NCBI GenBank assembly: GCA_023414875.1
Contig: JAEZMV010000021.1
Coordinates: forward strand, 248,001-312,000
Direction of reading: 5' to 3'
Source of the DNA: Bacillota bacterium
GTDB taxonomy: Bacteria > Bacillota > Clostridia > Lachnospirales > Lachnospiraceae
DNA length: 64,000 nucleotides
The translations under genes were made by a program, and so were the position numbers. The notes under the pieces are model-generated. The model worked only from the letters and a program-made list of their open reading frames with translations, was not told where the DNA came from and ran no database searches. Shown one piece after another: positions 7,000-16,282 of the stretch; position 1 is the stretch's first letter, and each line of letters begins with the position of its first letter.

Positions 7000-8703
7000 T
7001 TAAATTATTGTTCTTAAAACGTCAAATGTATTAAAAATATCTATGATTCCAAAACCCCAATCTCTGTTTGGATAGGTGAGATTGCTGCTTCTTTTTGCAC
7101 CCCGGATTAAATACTTCTTTATTTCCTGGGTATCGAAAGAGGGCTGATTCCCCCGCACAATACCCCACTCAAACATTAATGCAGCAATACCTGCTGTATG
7201 CGCAGAAGCTACCCCTGAGCCGGTATAAGTCGTATATCCACCATAGAGATCAGGAGCAAGATAGTTTACTCCGGGGGCTGCAAGCTCCGGTTTAATGATA
7301 TTTGCCCTCGTATAACCCCTGCTTGCAGCTACATTCAAGGTTCCGGTAACCGGATTATATGACGTGACTGTAATAGGAACAACTGCATTTCCCGGCGTTA
7401 CTATCGTAGTATAAATATCTGATTGAATGAAATAAGTATCCTGAGAGATAAAGTTACCCATTGGCAACCATATGTGAAATCTACCCGGGAGATCTCCCTG
7501 TCCATATACTGTAAACCTCCATATTCCTGCAGATGCATTTTTAAAGTTTACCAATATTAATTGATCCCCTGTTTGTGTTTCTACCGTCTGATACTCAATA
7601 AAAATTACAGTTCTTTCAAAAATAAATGAAATTTCCCTTCTAACCTCTAATCCAGCAACGATTCTAGGGATATATTCACCTGAGGGTGATAATATATCTA
7701 TACTATATATTCCCGGAGCACTACCCCATAATTCAAAAAAAAACCCTTCATCGTCTTCTGCAACATTTAATTCTACGTTTACTTTTCCTACAGCCGGATC
7801 GATTACTCCGGAAAAATGTCTTCGTTTATTGCCCTCGTTTCCAGCCCCCACTACTACCCCAACTCCCGTAAAATCAGCTGCGGCGGATAGTTTTAAACAT
7901 AATGGTGCTGTTCCATCATGTGCTGACTGTGAAGTCCCGATCCCTAAACATATTACGACCGGTCGATTTACCTGCCTAGCTATTTGAATACAGTATTGGA
8001 CCCCCCACATAATACTATTTTCCTGAAAACAAACTGCATCCTCCGGTATGGAATAGAAATTTCTGAGATAGCTTTTCGCCTGTCTTAATTTTACGATTAC
8101 AATATCTGAATCCGGTGCAACACCAAAAAAATCTTCTGCTTCATTATCCGTACCGGCAGCAATTGCCGCTAACATAGTACCATGTCCGTTCTCGTCGGTA
8201 CTTGGAACGATTTCAAAAGGGTTATCTGAGGCTAAGGCCTGATTGATCTGCTCAGCCTTATATTCTGTTCCAAATAATGAGTTAAACGGATAACCAGCTT
8301 CACTTTGGATCGTCTGGTCCCAGATGGATAGTATTTTTGTTGTACCATCCTCTTTCTTAAAAGCAGGAAGTGTATAATTAATTCCGGTGTCAACAAATCC
8401 GATCAGTACACCCTCTCCCCGCAATCGAAATGCCGGAATATTTCGCAGTTCTTCTACTCCGGAGGCTTCCAGGCTAATCTCGCTCGTTAATCCGAACAGA
8501 TTGGGAGTTTTAACCTGCCTCAGGCCGTTGATTCTACTATTTATAGCACTTGTTACGGGTAAGTAAATAATTGCAAAGGAATTATCCATAATATGAATTG
8601 TTGCATCCGGTAACTCTTGTAATATCTCCTGACTTGTTCGGTAATTAATAATATAATCTGCATAATCTTCATTGATAATCCTATTTCTGTTCTCCTGTAT
8701 CAT
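7000..8703 (-). CDS. Csp-like subtilase (S8) lacking the catalytic serine, probable pseudoprotease
   Basis: A 567-residue S8 protein with the Csp-type layout: an N-terminal prodomain-like region (about 1-90), a subtilase core, and a beta-rich insertion (about 320-450) between the oxyanion region and the end. Asp105 (FVDTGINY) and His174 (ENGHGTM) are present. The serine motif reads GSGVASAHTAG where the family has GTSxAxxH, so Gly497 stands at the nucleophile position. C. difficile CspC also has glycine there. The start is ATG at MIQENRNR with GGTGGAGG upstream; a GTG start overlapping the preceding stop is possible. It is about as long as the intact paralogue just upstream. Confidence 0.88.
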   Translation of the reverse strand: MIQENRNRIINEDYADYIINYRTSQEILQELPDATIHIMDNSFAIIYLPVTSAINSRINGLRQVKTPNLFGLTSEISLEASGVEELRNIPAFRLRGEGVLIGFVDTGINYTLPAFKKEDGTTKILSIWDQTIQSEAGYPFNSLFGTEYKAEQINQALASDNPFEIVPSTDENGHGTMLAAIAAGTDNEAEDFFGVAPDSDIVIVKLRQAKSYLRNFYSIPEDAVCFQENSIMWGVQYCIQIARQVNRPVVICLGIGTSQSAHDGTAPLCLKLSAAADFTGVGVVVGAGNEGNKRRHFSGVIDPAVGKVNVELNVAEDDEGFFFELWGSAPGIYSIDILSPSGEYIPRIVAGLEVRREISFIFERTVIFIEYQTVETQTGDQLILVNFKNASAGIWRFTVYGQGDLPGRFHIWLPMGNFISQDTYFIQSDIYTTIVTPGNAVVPITVTSYNPVTGTLNVAASRGYTRANIIKPELAAPGVNYLAPDLYGGYTTYTGSGVASAHTAGIAALMFEWGIVRGNQPSFDTQEIKKYLIRGAKRSSNLTYPNRDWGFGIIDIFNTFDVLRTII

Positions 8704-8717
8704 AACAACCTCCACCG

Positions 8718-10421
8718 TCACACAACAATGCCACTTCTTAAAGTATCAAATACATTAAAGATATCCAGTATTCCATATCCCCAATCGCGGTTAGGGTACT
8801 CTACTCCAACATTTCTTCTTGCTCCCCTCATAAGTAACTTATTAATTTCAATCGTACTCATTCCCACTAAATTTCCTTTAATTACCCCCCATTCCAGTAT
8901 CATAGCAACGATTCCACCGGTATGAGCTGCAGAGATACTGGTACCGGTAAAATTTGTGAACCCTTGATCTAGAGTTGGTCCGGGAACGTCTACCCCAGGA
9001 GCTGCTACATTAGGTTTTATTTCTCCAATTCTGGTAAATCCTCTGCTTGAATTGATATACAAGCTGTCATCCTTATCATTATAAGCTGTTACCGTAATCG
9101 GAATAGTTGCATTTCCAAAAGCTAAAATCGTTGTATAGGGATTCGATCTAATAAAATAAGTATTTTCCGAAATGAAACCCTCCATTGGAAGCCAGATATG
9201 AAATCCAACATTTAGCCCCCCTCGTTCATATACGTTGAAACGCCATATTCCTGGTGATGGATTAACAAATCTCATAAGAATCAGCTGATCACCGCTTTCT
9301 GCTTCTACAATCCGATAATCAATATATATCACTGTTGGCTCAAACACAAATGTAATCTCTCTGTTTTCATTCCGAATAGCGGCTAATCTTGGTATATATT
9401 CTCCTAATGGAGATAATATGTCGATTGTAAATATACTTGGCGACTGTCCCCATAACTCCATAGAGAATCCAGGTTCACCTTCTCCTACAGTCAGTTCCAC
9501 CACATCATACCCGATGTCCGCGTTAACCACTCCGTAATAATGTCTCCTTGCATTCCCCTCATTCCCAGCGGCCACTACCACTCCGAACTCGGAGCGGGAT
9601 GCTATCTCTGATAAATAGTTGCTTGTCAATCCTCTACCATCATGAGCACTCTGTGATGTATTCACTGTCATACAAATTACGACTGGCCTTTGCAATTGGT
9701 ACTTTATTCTGAGAATATACTCCAGTGCAAATAAGATATCAGTTTCCTGAAAGCATACCGCTTGCTCAGGAATCAGAAAAAAATCCCTGAGATATTTTTT
9801 TGCTTGTTTTAGTTTTACTACTACAAATTCTGTTTCTGTTGCAACTCCGGAAAAATTACTTTCCGGAACCTCAGAACCACCGGCTATTCCGGCAACCATA
9901 GTTCCGTGTCCGTTTTCATCCCTGCTTGGAACAATAGTAAAAGGATTTTCGCTCTGCAAAGCCTCATTAATCTGTTCTCTCGTATACTCAGTACCAAATG
10001 GTATCCCTTCCTGAATAGTATCACTGATTATGGTTTGATCCCATATTGCGGCTACTCTTGTGGTTCCATCTGCATTTGTAAAGATTGGATTGGTATAATC
10101 AATTCCTGTATCAATAATTGCCAGCAAAACCCCCTGACCTCGTAGGTCAAATCTCGGAATATTTCTAATTCGTAATACACCAGAAGATTCCAGACTGTCG
10201 TCACTTACGATGCCAAATAAGGATGGCATGACCCTATATCCTAATTCGAGAATTGTATTACTTGTAATTTCAGAAACCGGTATATTTACTACTGCAACAA
10301 ATTCATTAATTCTATTTACGGTAGCATTCGGAAAATCTTCAAAAACAGTTTCATCCCATTGATACTCAATTAGTAAATCTGCATAATCTTCACTGAGGAG
10401 GCGATCAACATCAGACAACAT
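8718..10421 (-). CDS. Csp-like subtilase (S8), intact catalytic triad
   Basis: A 567-residue S8 protease with the complete triad: Asp104 (AIIDTGIDY), His172 (ENGHGTM) and Ser495 (GTSISAAH), plus the oxyanion asparagine in VVVAAGNEGN. No signal peptide is visible. The length and the large insertion before the serine match clostridial Csp proteases, which cut pro-SleC during spore germination. That role here is inference, since sleC is not in the window. It is followed 14 bases later by a paralogue without the serine, so the two are probably co-translated. Close similarity (NPFxIVPSxDENGHGTM in both) indicates tandem duplication. Confidence 0.9.
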   Translation of the reverse strand: MLSDVDRLLSEDYADLLIEYQWDETVFEDFPNATVNRINEFVAVVNIPVSEITSNTILELGYRVMPSLFGIVSDDSLESSGVLRIRNIPRFDLRGQGVLLAIIDTGIDYTNPIFTNADGTTRVAAIWDQTIISDTIQEGIPFGTEYTREQINEALQSENPFTIVPSRDENGHGTMVAGIAGGSEVPESNFSGVATETEFVVVKLKQAKKYLRDFFLIPEQAVCFQETDILFALEYILRIKYQLQRPVVICMTVNTSQSAHDGRGLTSNYLSEIASRSEFGVVVAAGNEGNARRHYYGVVNADIGYDVVELTVGEGEPGFSMELWGQSPSIFTIDILSPLGEYIPRLAAIRNENREITFVFEPTVIYIDYRIVEAESGDQLILMRFVNPSPGIWRFNVYERGGLNVGFHIWLPMEGFISENTYFIRSNPYTTILAFGNATIPITVTAYNDKDDSLYINSSRGFTRIGEIKPNVAAPGVDVPGPTLDQGFTNFTGTSISAAHTGGIVAMILEWGVIKGNLVGMSTIEINKLLMRGARRNVGVEYPNRDWGYGILDIFNVFDTLRSGIVV

Positions 10422-10511
10422 ATGAATTATCTCTCTTATCTATCTCTTAATAAAATATATTAATGAAATTTCAAAAGATGAAGGCTTCCGGATATTTCTG
10501 AAGCAAATCAT

Positions 10512-10961
10512 TTACTGACAGAGACCTTCATCCAGTACGATAGTAAATGGACCGTCATTGATCAGTGAAACCTTCATGTCGCCACCAAATTCTCCAGCTT
10601 CTACCTTACCCAGTCGGCTTCTTATGCTTTCCAAAACATATTCATATATTTCTCTTGCCTTAGAAGCCCCTGCCGCATTAATAAAATCCGGACGGTTTCC
10701 TTTTCTGCAATCCGCATATAACGTAAATTGAGAGACCACCAATACCTCTCCCTGTACTTCCTGAAGGGCTAGATTTGTTTTTCCGTTCTCATCTGCAAAA
10801 ATTCTCATTTTTATTATTTTATCAATATATCGGTCCGCTATCTCCTTGGTATCCTCAGAGCCTACACCAAGGAAGATCAAATATCCTTTTTTGATAGCAC
10901 CGATGCACTTACCCTCTACCGTTACGCTTGCTTCTAAAACCCTCTGAATTACTACTCTCAT
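10512..10961 (-). CDS. dtd: D-aminoacyl-tRNA deacylase
   Basis: A 149-residue DTD with the signature VSQFTLYAD and the C-terminal NDGPFTI motif, which together form the active site at the dimer interface and remove D-amino acids from tRNA. The start MRVVIQRVLEASVTV is the canonical N terminus and has AGGAAGAG upstream; the reading frame remains open further upstream but without a family match. It is preceded on the same strand by a DNA glycosylase gene. Confidence 0.95.
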   Translation of the reverse strand: MRVVIQRVLEASVTVEGKCIGAIKKGYLIFLGVGSEDTKEIADRYIDKIIKMRIFADENGKTNLALQEVQGEVLVVSQFTLYADCRKGNRPDFINAAGASKAREIYEYVLESIRSRLGKVEAGEFGGDMKVSLINDGPFTIVLDEGLCQ

Positions 10962-11095
10962 TCTCTTCCTCATATCTGCGCTGCTTTTTAATGTCTTGCT
11001 TGCAAGACTATACACATATACAAGTTTGTGAGCGCAGCGCTGACACAAACAATGTGTAAAGAGGTTTTACTTCACATTTTCCCTTATCGTATTGA

Positions 11096-11584
11096 TCATG
11101 TCTTAAGTTTAATACACGACCAGGCTTCAATCAGCTGCTCCAAACGGCACCCCGCATTTGCCGGACTGGTGGAAGGTAGCTTGATTCCTTGTCTCCCGGT
11201 TACCGGGAAAATATACTTTTTATATAATTTATCCGCTGTTGCTCCGTTGGTATATATATTCTTAATCTCAGCCGCTTTTAGTATCTGAGTCATATCATTC
11301 GGAATTACGTTCTTAATACTACTATCCGATGAGCCGGTAATCTCACAGCTATGAATTACATCCCAGACTGCTATACCATTACGAAGAAGCATCTGCACCT
11401 TATCCTCTATGGTAGTAGGTAACGGCTCCCGATATATCGTACTGATTACTCTCCAAAATCGATTTTGCGGATGATGATAAAAGAACTCCGCCTCTCTGGA
11501 TTTAACTGAGGGAAAGGATCCCAGAATTAGTATTCTGGAATCCTTATTATAAAGCGGAGGTATCGGATGCGTTATTCTATCCAT
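11096..11584 (-). CDS. DNA-deoxyinosine/uracil glycosylase (UDG superfamily)
   Basis: A 162-residue protein of the UDG fold. The N-terminal motif ILGSFPSVKSREAEFFYHHP resembles family 6 hypoxanthine-DNA glycosylases, and the C-terminal LPSTSPAN is the second active-site motif. The asparagine of motif 1 and GIAVWDVIHSC are typical of this group, also annotated as mug-like. It would remove deaminated purine or uracil bases to start base excision repair. It lies between deoB and dtd on the same strand. Confidence 0.82.
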   Translation of the reverse strand: MDRITHPIPPLYNKDSRILILGSFPSVKSREAEFFYHHPQNRFWRVISTIYREPLPTTIEDKVQMLLRNGIAVWDVIHSCEITGSSDSSIKNVIPNDMTQILKAAEIKNIYTNGATADKLYKKYIFPVTGRQGIKLPSTSPANAGCRLEQLIEAWSCIKLKT

Positions 11585-11629
11585 ATCATAGTCTCCTATA
11601 CGTAGTCCTTCTTACATCAAATAAGTCTC

Positions 11630-12808
11630 TTACTTCTTTAATAGGTCTTTTAAAAAGGAATTTCCTGATACCTGTTGTTCTACTTCAAAATATTCCAAAA
11701 CAGTTGCAGCTATATCAGAAAAGGTATTCCTCGTACCCAGGTTGATACCTTCCCGTAGACGCTTTCCGTAAGCAACCAAAGGAATATACTCTCTGGAATG
11801 ATCGGTCGAGGGTGTTGACGGATCACAGCCGTGATCGGCCGTGATCATTAGGATATCCTCTTCACGAAGCTCTGCTAGTATTCTAGGTAGCTGCTGATCA
11901 AAGTAGGTGAGTGCTTTCGCATATCCATCCACATCATTTCTATGTCCGTAAATCATATCAAAATCAACCAGATTAACAAAACATAGCCCTTCAAAATCCC
12001 TTGCCATAAACTCAATTAACCTCTCTATTCCCTCTGCATTGTCATGAGTTCGAACTGTATCTGTGATTCCTTTTCCCGCAAAGATATCATATATTTTTCC
12101 CACTGCAAGAACATCAAATCCCTGATCCTTCATTTGATCCATCATTGTTTTTGACGGTTCCAATGAAAAATCATGTCGGTTCGATGTTCTTTTATAATCA
12201 GGATAGGTTCCTATAAAGGGTCTTGCGATTACTCTACCTACACTGTGTTCACCGGTCAGCAGCTCTCTGGCAATTTCACAATACCGATAGAGTTCCTCCA
12301 CCGGCACTATCTCTTCATGGGCTGCTACTTGGAATACACTATCCGCAGAGGTGTATACAATTAAAGCTCCGGTTTCCACATGCTCTTTCCCATAATCCCT
12401 AATGACATCTGTTCCTGAATACGGAAGATTGCATATTACTTTACGCCCTACCTTTTCCTCAAAGGGCTTTAATATCTCCTCAGGAAACCCTTCCGGATAG
12501 GTAGGAAACGGTCTTTCTGAGATAATACCTGCGATTTCCCAATGCCCTGTGGTGGTGTCCTTACCCTTTGAGCTTTCAGCAAGTCTTGCTATTACACCTT
12601 CATATGCTGAATTGTTTTTTGTCTCTGGAAATTTCTCTTTTACACCATCAATATGGAATAATCCCATCTTCCCCATGTTTGGCATATGAAAATATGCGCT
12701 GGTGGATGCTGCATATAAGGTATGGCTGCCTACATCTCCATATTCTGTGGCATCAGGTAATTCTCCAACACCAACGCTATCTAAAACAACGATAAATACT
12801 CGCTTCAT
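11630..12808 (-). CDS. deoB: Phosphopentomutase
   Basis: A 392-residue alkaline-phosphatase-superfamily mutase that converts (deoxy)ribose-1-phosphate to the 5-phosphate in nucleoside salvage. Visible motifs: VLDSVGVGELPDA (metal aspartate), GKDTTTGHWEI with the phosphothreonine, DFDMIYGHRND, and ITADHGCDPSTPSTDHSRE with the second metal cluster. Normal length. AGGAGG lies seven bases before the ATG, and a TGGACA/TATAAT promoter lies about 125-155 bases upstream. Confidence 0.97.
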   Translation of the reverse strand: MKRVFIVVLDSVGVGELPDATEYGDVGSHTLYAASTSAYFHMPNMGKMGLFHIDGVKEKFPETKNNSAYEGVIARLAESSKGKDTTTGHWEIAGIISERPFPTYPEGFPEEILKPFEEKVGRKVICNLPYSGTDVIRDYGKEHVETGALIVYTSADSVFQVAAHEEIVPVEELYRYCEIARELLTGEHSVGRVIARPFIGTYPDYKRTSNRHDFSLEPSKTMMDQMKDQGFDVLAVGKIYDIFAGKGITDTVRTHDNAEGIERLIEFMARDFEGLCFVNLVDFDMIYGHRNDVDGYAKALTYFDQQLPRILAELREEDILMITADHGCDPSTPSTDHSREYIPLVAYGKRLREGINLGTRNTFSDIAATVLEYFEVEQQVSGNSFLKDLLKK

Positions 12809-12933
12809 AATCTTACCTCCTAAATAGTTTATTTTTCACTGATGAAACCTGCAATACTTGGCTATTCCTCCAGAAATTTTGGTTCTCATAAAAATTCTAT
12901 GACTAGATTCATACAATAATAGTAACTAATTCT

Positions 12934-12962
12934 ATTATAGTTAGTTTTTCATTTTGTGTCCA
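12934..12962 (-). promoter_or_regulatory. Sigma-A promoter of deoB
   Basis: On the minus strand TGGACA (12957-12962), 17 bp, then TATAAT (12934-12939), about 125 bases ahead of deoB. Confidence 0.65.
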
Positions 12963-13011
12963 TGATTTATTCATTCTTCGCATCCCTTAATTTTATCGAC
13001 CAATAACTGTC

Positions 13012-13039
13012 CACACCCAATGTCGTTAAGTTAAGAAAT
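13012..13039. repeat. Dispersed repeat B, copy 1
   Basis: The 28 bases beginning CACACCCAATGTC recur at 60827-60855 with one substitution and one extra A. It lies in the deoB-PAP2 intergenic region. Origin unknown; it could be the end of a lost mobile element. Confidence 0.6.
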
Positions 13040-13114
13040 CTATGATATGATTTACAATAAAATGTTACAGTTTTGCCTAACCTGAATCTAAAGCATAAGA
13101 CTAGAGAAATGTTT

Positions 13115-13152
13115 CCCAGGGTGAGTATTTGCAATTTGAACTACGGAATGCA
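13115..13152. repeat. Dispersed repeat A, copy 1
   Basis: A 38-base segment containing GTGAGTATTTGCAATT and GAACTACG recurs at 32398-32435 with three mismatches, both times between genes. GAAATGTTTCC lies just before this copy, and its reverse complement lies just after copy 2, hinting at terminal inverted repeats. Confidence 0.6.
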
Positions 13153-13214
13153 ACAACGTTTGCTTTCTTCATAAATTTTTAATTATTTTATTTAGGAAAA
13201 AATAATGAAGCAGG

Positions 13215-13243
13215 TTGTTATCCCTATCATTCTATGCTATAAT
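13215..13243 (+). promoter_or_regulatory. Sigma-A promoter of the PAP2 gene
   Basis: TTGTTA (13215-13220), 17 bp, TATAAT (13238-13243), about 60 bases before the GTG start of the PAP2 gene. Confidence 0.65.
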
Positions 13244-13301
13244 TTACAATGCTTATCCATGAAACGATTCATCATCAGGATTACGGAAAGGTTGTGCAGA
13301 C

Positions 13302-13985
13302 GTGAACTTATTCAAGTCCATTAAACAGTTTATCTTAAAGTACAAGCACGGTGTTATCTTATCTTACTTTTTTATTTATATGTTCTGGTTTACTTATCTG
13401 GAGAAAACCGTTACTACTGATTTTAATCCGGTATACATCAAGTTAGATGATTTAATCCCCTTTAATGAGTTGTTCATTATCCCTTATTTTTTATGGTTTA
13501 TTTATATTTTTGTTACGGTAGCTTACCTACTGCTAACTTCAAAGCAGGATTTTTACAAATGCTGTGCTTATTTATTTATCGGTATGACTATCTGCCTTTT
13601 CATTTATACTGTATGGCCAAACGGACACTACTTACGGGTAGATTTAGATTCTTTAGGCAGAAATAATATTTTTATCGATATGCTTTCCCGAATTTATAGT
13701 ATTGATACCGCAACTAATGTATTTCCAAGTATTCATGTCTTTAATTCAGTAGGAGCATTTATCGCTATCAAAAGAAATGAACGTCTCCGTAAAATTAAAT
13801 GGTTACAATGGTTTACCCTTATATTAACGGTTATGATTTGCTTATCTACCGTATATTTAAAACAGCATTCTATTTTGGATATTTTTGGTGCATTGGCCCT
13901 CAATGTTATTATGTATGTAATCGTATATATCCCTTCCTGGGCAAAGGTTACAAAAGAAACAAAACAGGAACTATCTAAGATTTAA
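13302..13985 (+). CDS. PAP2-family membrane phosphatase
   Basis: A 227-residue integral membrane protein with about six hydrophobic segments. The PAP2 signatures are FPSIH at residues 141-145 (motif 2) and HSILD with His189 and Asp193 (motif 3); the first basic motif is not clear. The sequence resembles the inositol-phosphorylceramide-synthase-like branch (PAP2_3), so the substrate may be a lipid phosphate, but this cannot be told from sequence. The start codon is GTG with GGAAAGG upstream. It stands alone on the plus strand and converges on a glycosyltransferase. Confidence 0.82.
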   Translation: MNLFKSIKQFILKYKHGVILSYFFIYMFWFTYLEKTVTTDFNPVYIKLDDLIPFNELFIIPYFLWFIYIFVTVAYLLLTSKQDFYKCCAYLFIGMTICLFIYTVWPNGHYLRVDLDSLGRNNIFIDMLSRIYSIDTATNVFPSIHVFNSVGAFIAIKRNERLRKIKWLQWFTLILTVMICLSTVYLKQHSILDIFGALALNVIMYVIVYIPSWAKVTKETKQELSKI

Positions 13986-14019
13986 TGATCTATAGAAAGA
14001 TGAAGTAGCAAAGAAACAA

Positions 14020-14096
14020 GGGGCTACTGCAAATCTCTTAATTGTTATGGAGTATTATCATACCCATACTATGATTAAGATTTTTGTAGTAGCCCC
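14020..14096. terminator. Long bidirectional terminator hairpin
   Basis: GGGGCTACTGCAAA and its partner TTTGTAGTAGCCCC form the ends of a 77-base imperfect stem, with a second pairing CTTAAT / GATTAAG inside. It lies between convergent genes. The minus strand continues TTGTTTC, so it mainly suits the glycosyltransferase. Confidence 0.65.
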
Positions 14097-14107
14097 TATC
14101 AGTTTAA

Positions 14108-15124
14108 TTAGTTGAAACCGTATATCTTTTTCGTAATATTGTAGCCCATCTCAATCACCTTTCGACCAAATTTACCGGGAAGGTTCATTGACCTACCAAG
14201 AATTTGGGAGCGAATTCTCTTATAGAGCCATCTATCATAATTCTTTAAATAATCCCATAAATCCTGCTTCTTAACCAGACTCTCATCACTACCTTCCTTA
14301 ATCAGGAATACGGTGCTTACCGTCATCATCATAGACAGATACTTCACCATATAGTTCTGAAGCTTTTTACTCTTAATTTGCATAAGATCATGAGATTCAA
14401 TCATCAGCTTTGTTATTTTCAGCTGTTGGTCTATCCGTCGTATCATAATCTGTTCGTTTACCGACTGATCTGCTCTTCCGATAAAATACCGGTACAGATT
14501 AACATCCATATAGTATAATGTTTTCACGTAGGGCAGTGGCTGGTAAACAAAGATATTATCCACATAAAAGGTATGCTTCGGGAGATGAATTCCACAACTT
14601 TGTAACAGCTTTGTCCGGTAAATGGTGGAGTGCATTAAGATATTCTGGCTCTGCTTAAAATGCATAATATCATCCCAGGTAAAAATTTGATCCTTTGGTA
14701 AAGCCCAATTATAATTAATCACCTTTTTCTTTTTCGCATCAACTTTCTCATATACATAGTTAGCTAAAAATAAATCAGGACTTTTCCCATCTGCAATCAG
14801 GTTCTTGAGAGCTTCCATAACCTGGCATAATGCCTTTTCATTTACCCAATCATCACTGTCCACTACTTTAAAATAGAGCCCGGTCGCGTTGGCAAGACCT
14901 GTATTAACTGCCTCCCCATGACCACCGTTTTCCTGCTTAATCACTCGTATGATGCTTGGGTACCTCTCCTGATATTCCTCTGCAATATTCTGAGTATCAT
15001 CTGAAGATCCATCATTTACGATAATAATCTCCATCTCTTCTCCACCGGTTAACAGGGTATCGATCGCATGATTCATATAAGCTGCTGAATTATAACAGGG
15101 TATTACTGCTGTCAGTAATTTCAT
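14108..15124 (-). CDS. Family 2 glycosyltransferase
   Basis: A 338-residue GT-A glycosyltransferase. The N terminus has TAVIPCYNSAAYMNHAIDT and EIIIVNDGSSDDT, the nucleotide-sugar binding region; VDSDDWV near residue 90 is the DXD-type metal motif. There is no membrane segment. The acceptor is unknown, but such enzymes build wall or surface glycans. AGGAGG precedes the start. It is 13 bases downstream of the aminopeptidase gene, probably one transcript, and ends at a shared terminator with the PAP2 gene. Confidence 0.9.
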   Translation of the reverse strand: MKLLTAVIPCYNSAAYMNHAIDTLLTGGEEMEIIIVNDGSSDDTQNIAEEYQERYPSIIRVIKQENGGHGEAVNTGLANATGLYFKVVDSDDWVNEKALCQVMEALKNLIADGKSPDLFLANYVYEKVDAKKKKVINYNWALPKDQIFTWDDIMHFKQSQNILMHSTIYRTKLLQSCGIHLPKHTFYVDNIFVYQPLPYVKTLYYMDVNLYRYFIGRADQSVNEQIMIRRIDQQLKITKLMIESHDLMQIKSKKLQNYMVKYLSMMMTVSTVFLIKEGSDESLVKKQDLWDYLKNYDRWLYKRIRSQILGRSMNLPGKFGRKVIEMGYNITKKIYGFN

Positions 15125-15137
15125 GCTTCTATTCCTC

Positions 15138-16253
15138 CTATACTAAATTCTCAGGATTTAAGCACTCTAATTCCTTTACTACAAAACGACCGTTTTTACG
15201 GATTAATACGTCATCAAAGTAAATCTCACCGCCGCCGTACTCTGGCGTCTGTATACATACCAGGTCCCAATGAATTGCAGAAGAATTTCCATTCGGAGCT
15301 TCTTCATAACAATTGCCCGGTGTAAAGTGGAAGGAACCCATAATTTTCTCATCAAATAAAGTATCCTTCATTGGTTTCAAAATATACGGATTTACTCCGA
15401 TTGCAAACTCACCGATGTAACGGGCACCTTCGTCGGTATCAAGCACATGATTAATACGAACTGTATCGTTTGCCTGTGCTTCCACTATCTTACCGTTTTC
15501 GAATCGGAAGGAAATATTCTCATAGGTAAAGCCTTGGAATACTGCCGGAGTATTGTAGCTTAAGGTACCGTTGATAGAATCTCTGACTGGTGCTGTGTAA
15601 ACCTCTCCATCCGGGATATTGCGATCTCCTGCACAGGGGACAGCTGGAATGTTTTTGATAGAGAAGCTTAAATCTGTTCCGGGACCGACAATTCTTACCT
15701 TGTCCGTGCGGTTCATATATTCAATTAAATGCTTCATAGCTTCACCCATTTTAGAATAATCCAGGTTACATACTCTAAAATAAAATTCTTCAAAGGCTTC
15801 CACACTCATATTCGCTAACTGAGCCATTGCCGCATTCGGATATCGTAGTACAACCCATCTGGTCTTCTTTACACGAATTTCGTGATGTACCGGTGTCTGA
15901 TAATAGGTTTCATATAGACGCATTTTATCACCTGGAACATCTGCCAGCTCTGCTATATTATCTGAACCTCTTACAGCCACATAACAATCCATCTGATCCA
16001 TTTCTGATGCATCAATACGTGCCATAAGAGACATTTGCTCCTCCGTACAATTTAACAGTGTTTCTCTCTGGAGTCTTACGTCGGTATAATGTACAAACGG
16101 TAATGCCCCGGCAGCGTATACCTCCTTCACCAGCTGTCTTGCTAAATCTTGGGTCGCAGGTCCGATATAATGAACGTACACTTTATCACCCTTCTTTACT
16201 TCCATTGAGTAATTGACCAGATTGTGGGCCAATACTTTAATTCTTTCATCCAT
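15138..16253 (-). CDS. M29-family aminopeptidase (AmpS/PepS type)
   Basis: A 371-residue protein of the thermophilic aminopeptidase family M29, two-metal cytosolic exopeptidases. The N-terminal domain starts DERIKVLAHNLVNYSM. The C-terminal catalytic half shows EGARYIGEFAIG, FDEKIMGSFHFTPG and SSAIHWDLV; the glutamates, GSFHF and HWD are the metal-binding elements. Length normal. AAGGAG precedes the ATG. It lies 29 bases after a large envelope protein gene and directly before a glycosyltransferase. Confidence 0.92.
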   Translation of the reverse strand: MDERIKVLAHNLVNYSMEVKKGDKVYVHYIGPATQDLARQLVKEVYAAGALPFVHYTDVRLQRETLLNCTEEQMSLMARIDASEMDQMDCYVAVRGSDNIAELADVPGDKMRLYETYYQTPVHHEIRVKKTRWVVLRYPNAAMAQLANMSVEAFEEFYFRVCNLDYSKMGEAMKHLIEYMNRTDKVRIVGPGTDLSFSIKNIPAVPCAGDRNIPDGEVYTAPVRDSINGTLSYNTPAVFQGFTYENISFRFENGKIVEAQANDTVRINHVLDTDEGARYIGEFAIGVNPYILKPMKDTLFDEKIMGSFHFTPGNCYEEAPNGNSSAIHWDLVCIQTPEYGGGEIYFDDVLIRKNGRFVVKELECLNPENLV

Positions 16254-16282
16254 AATTAAGTCTCCTTATAACATTAGTTTCA

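Noticed and set aside
10962..11048. N-terminal extension of Dtd by 29 residues
   Set aside because: The canonical Dtd N terminus MRVVIQRV has its own ribosome binding site; the extension matches no family.
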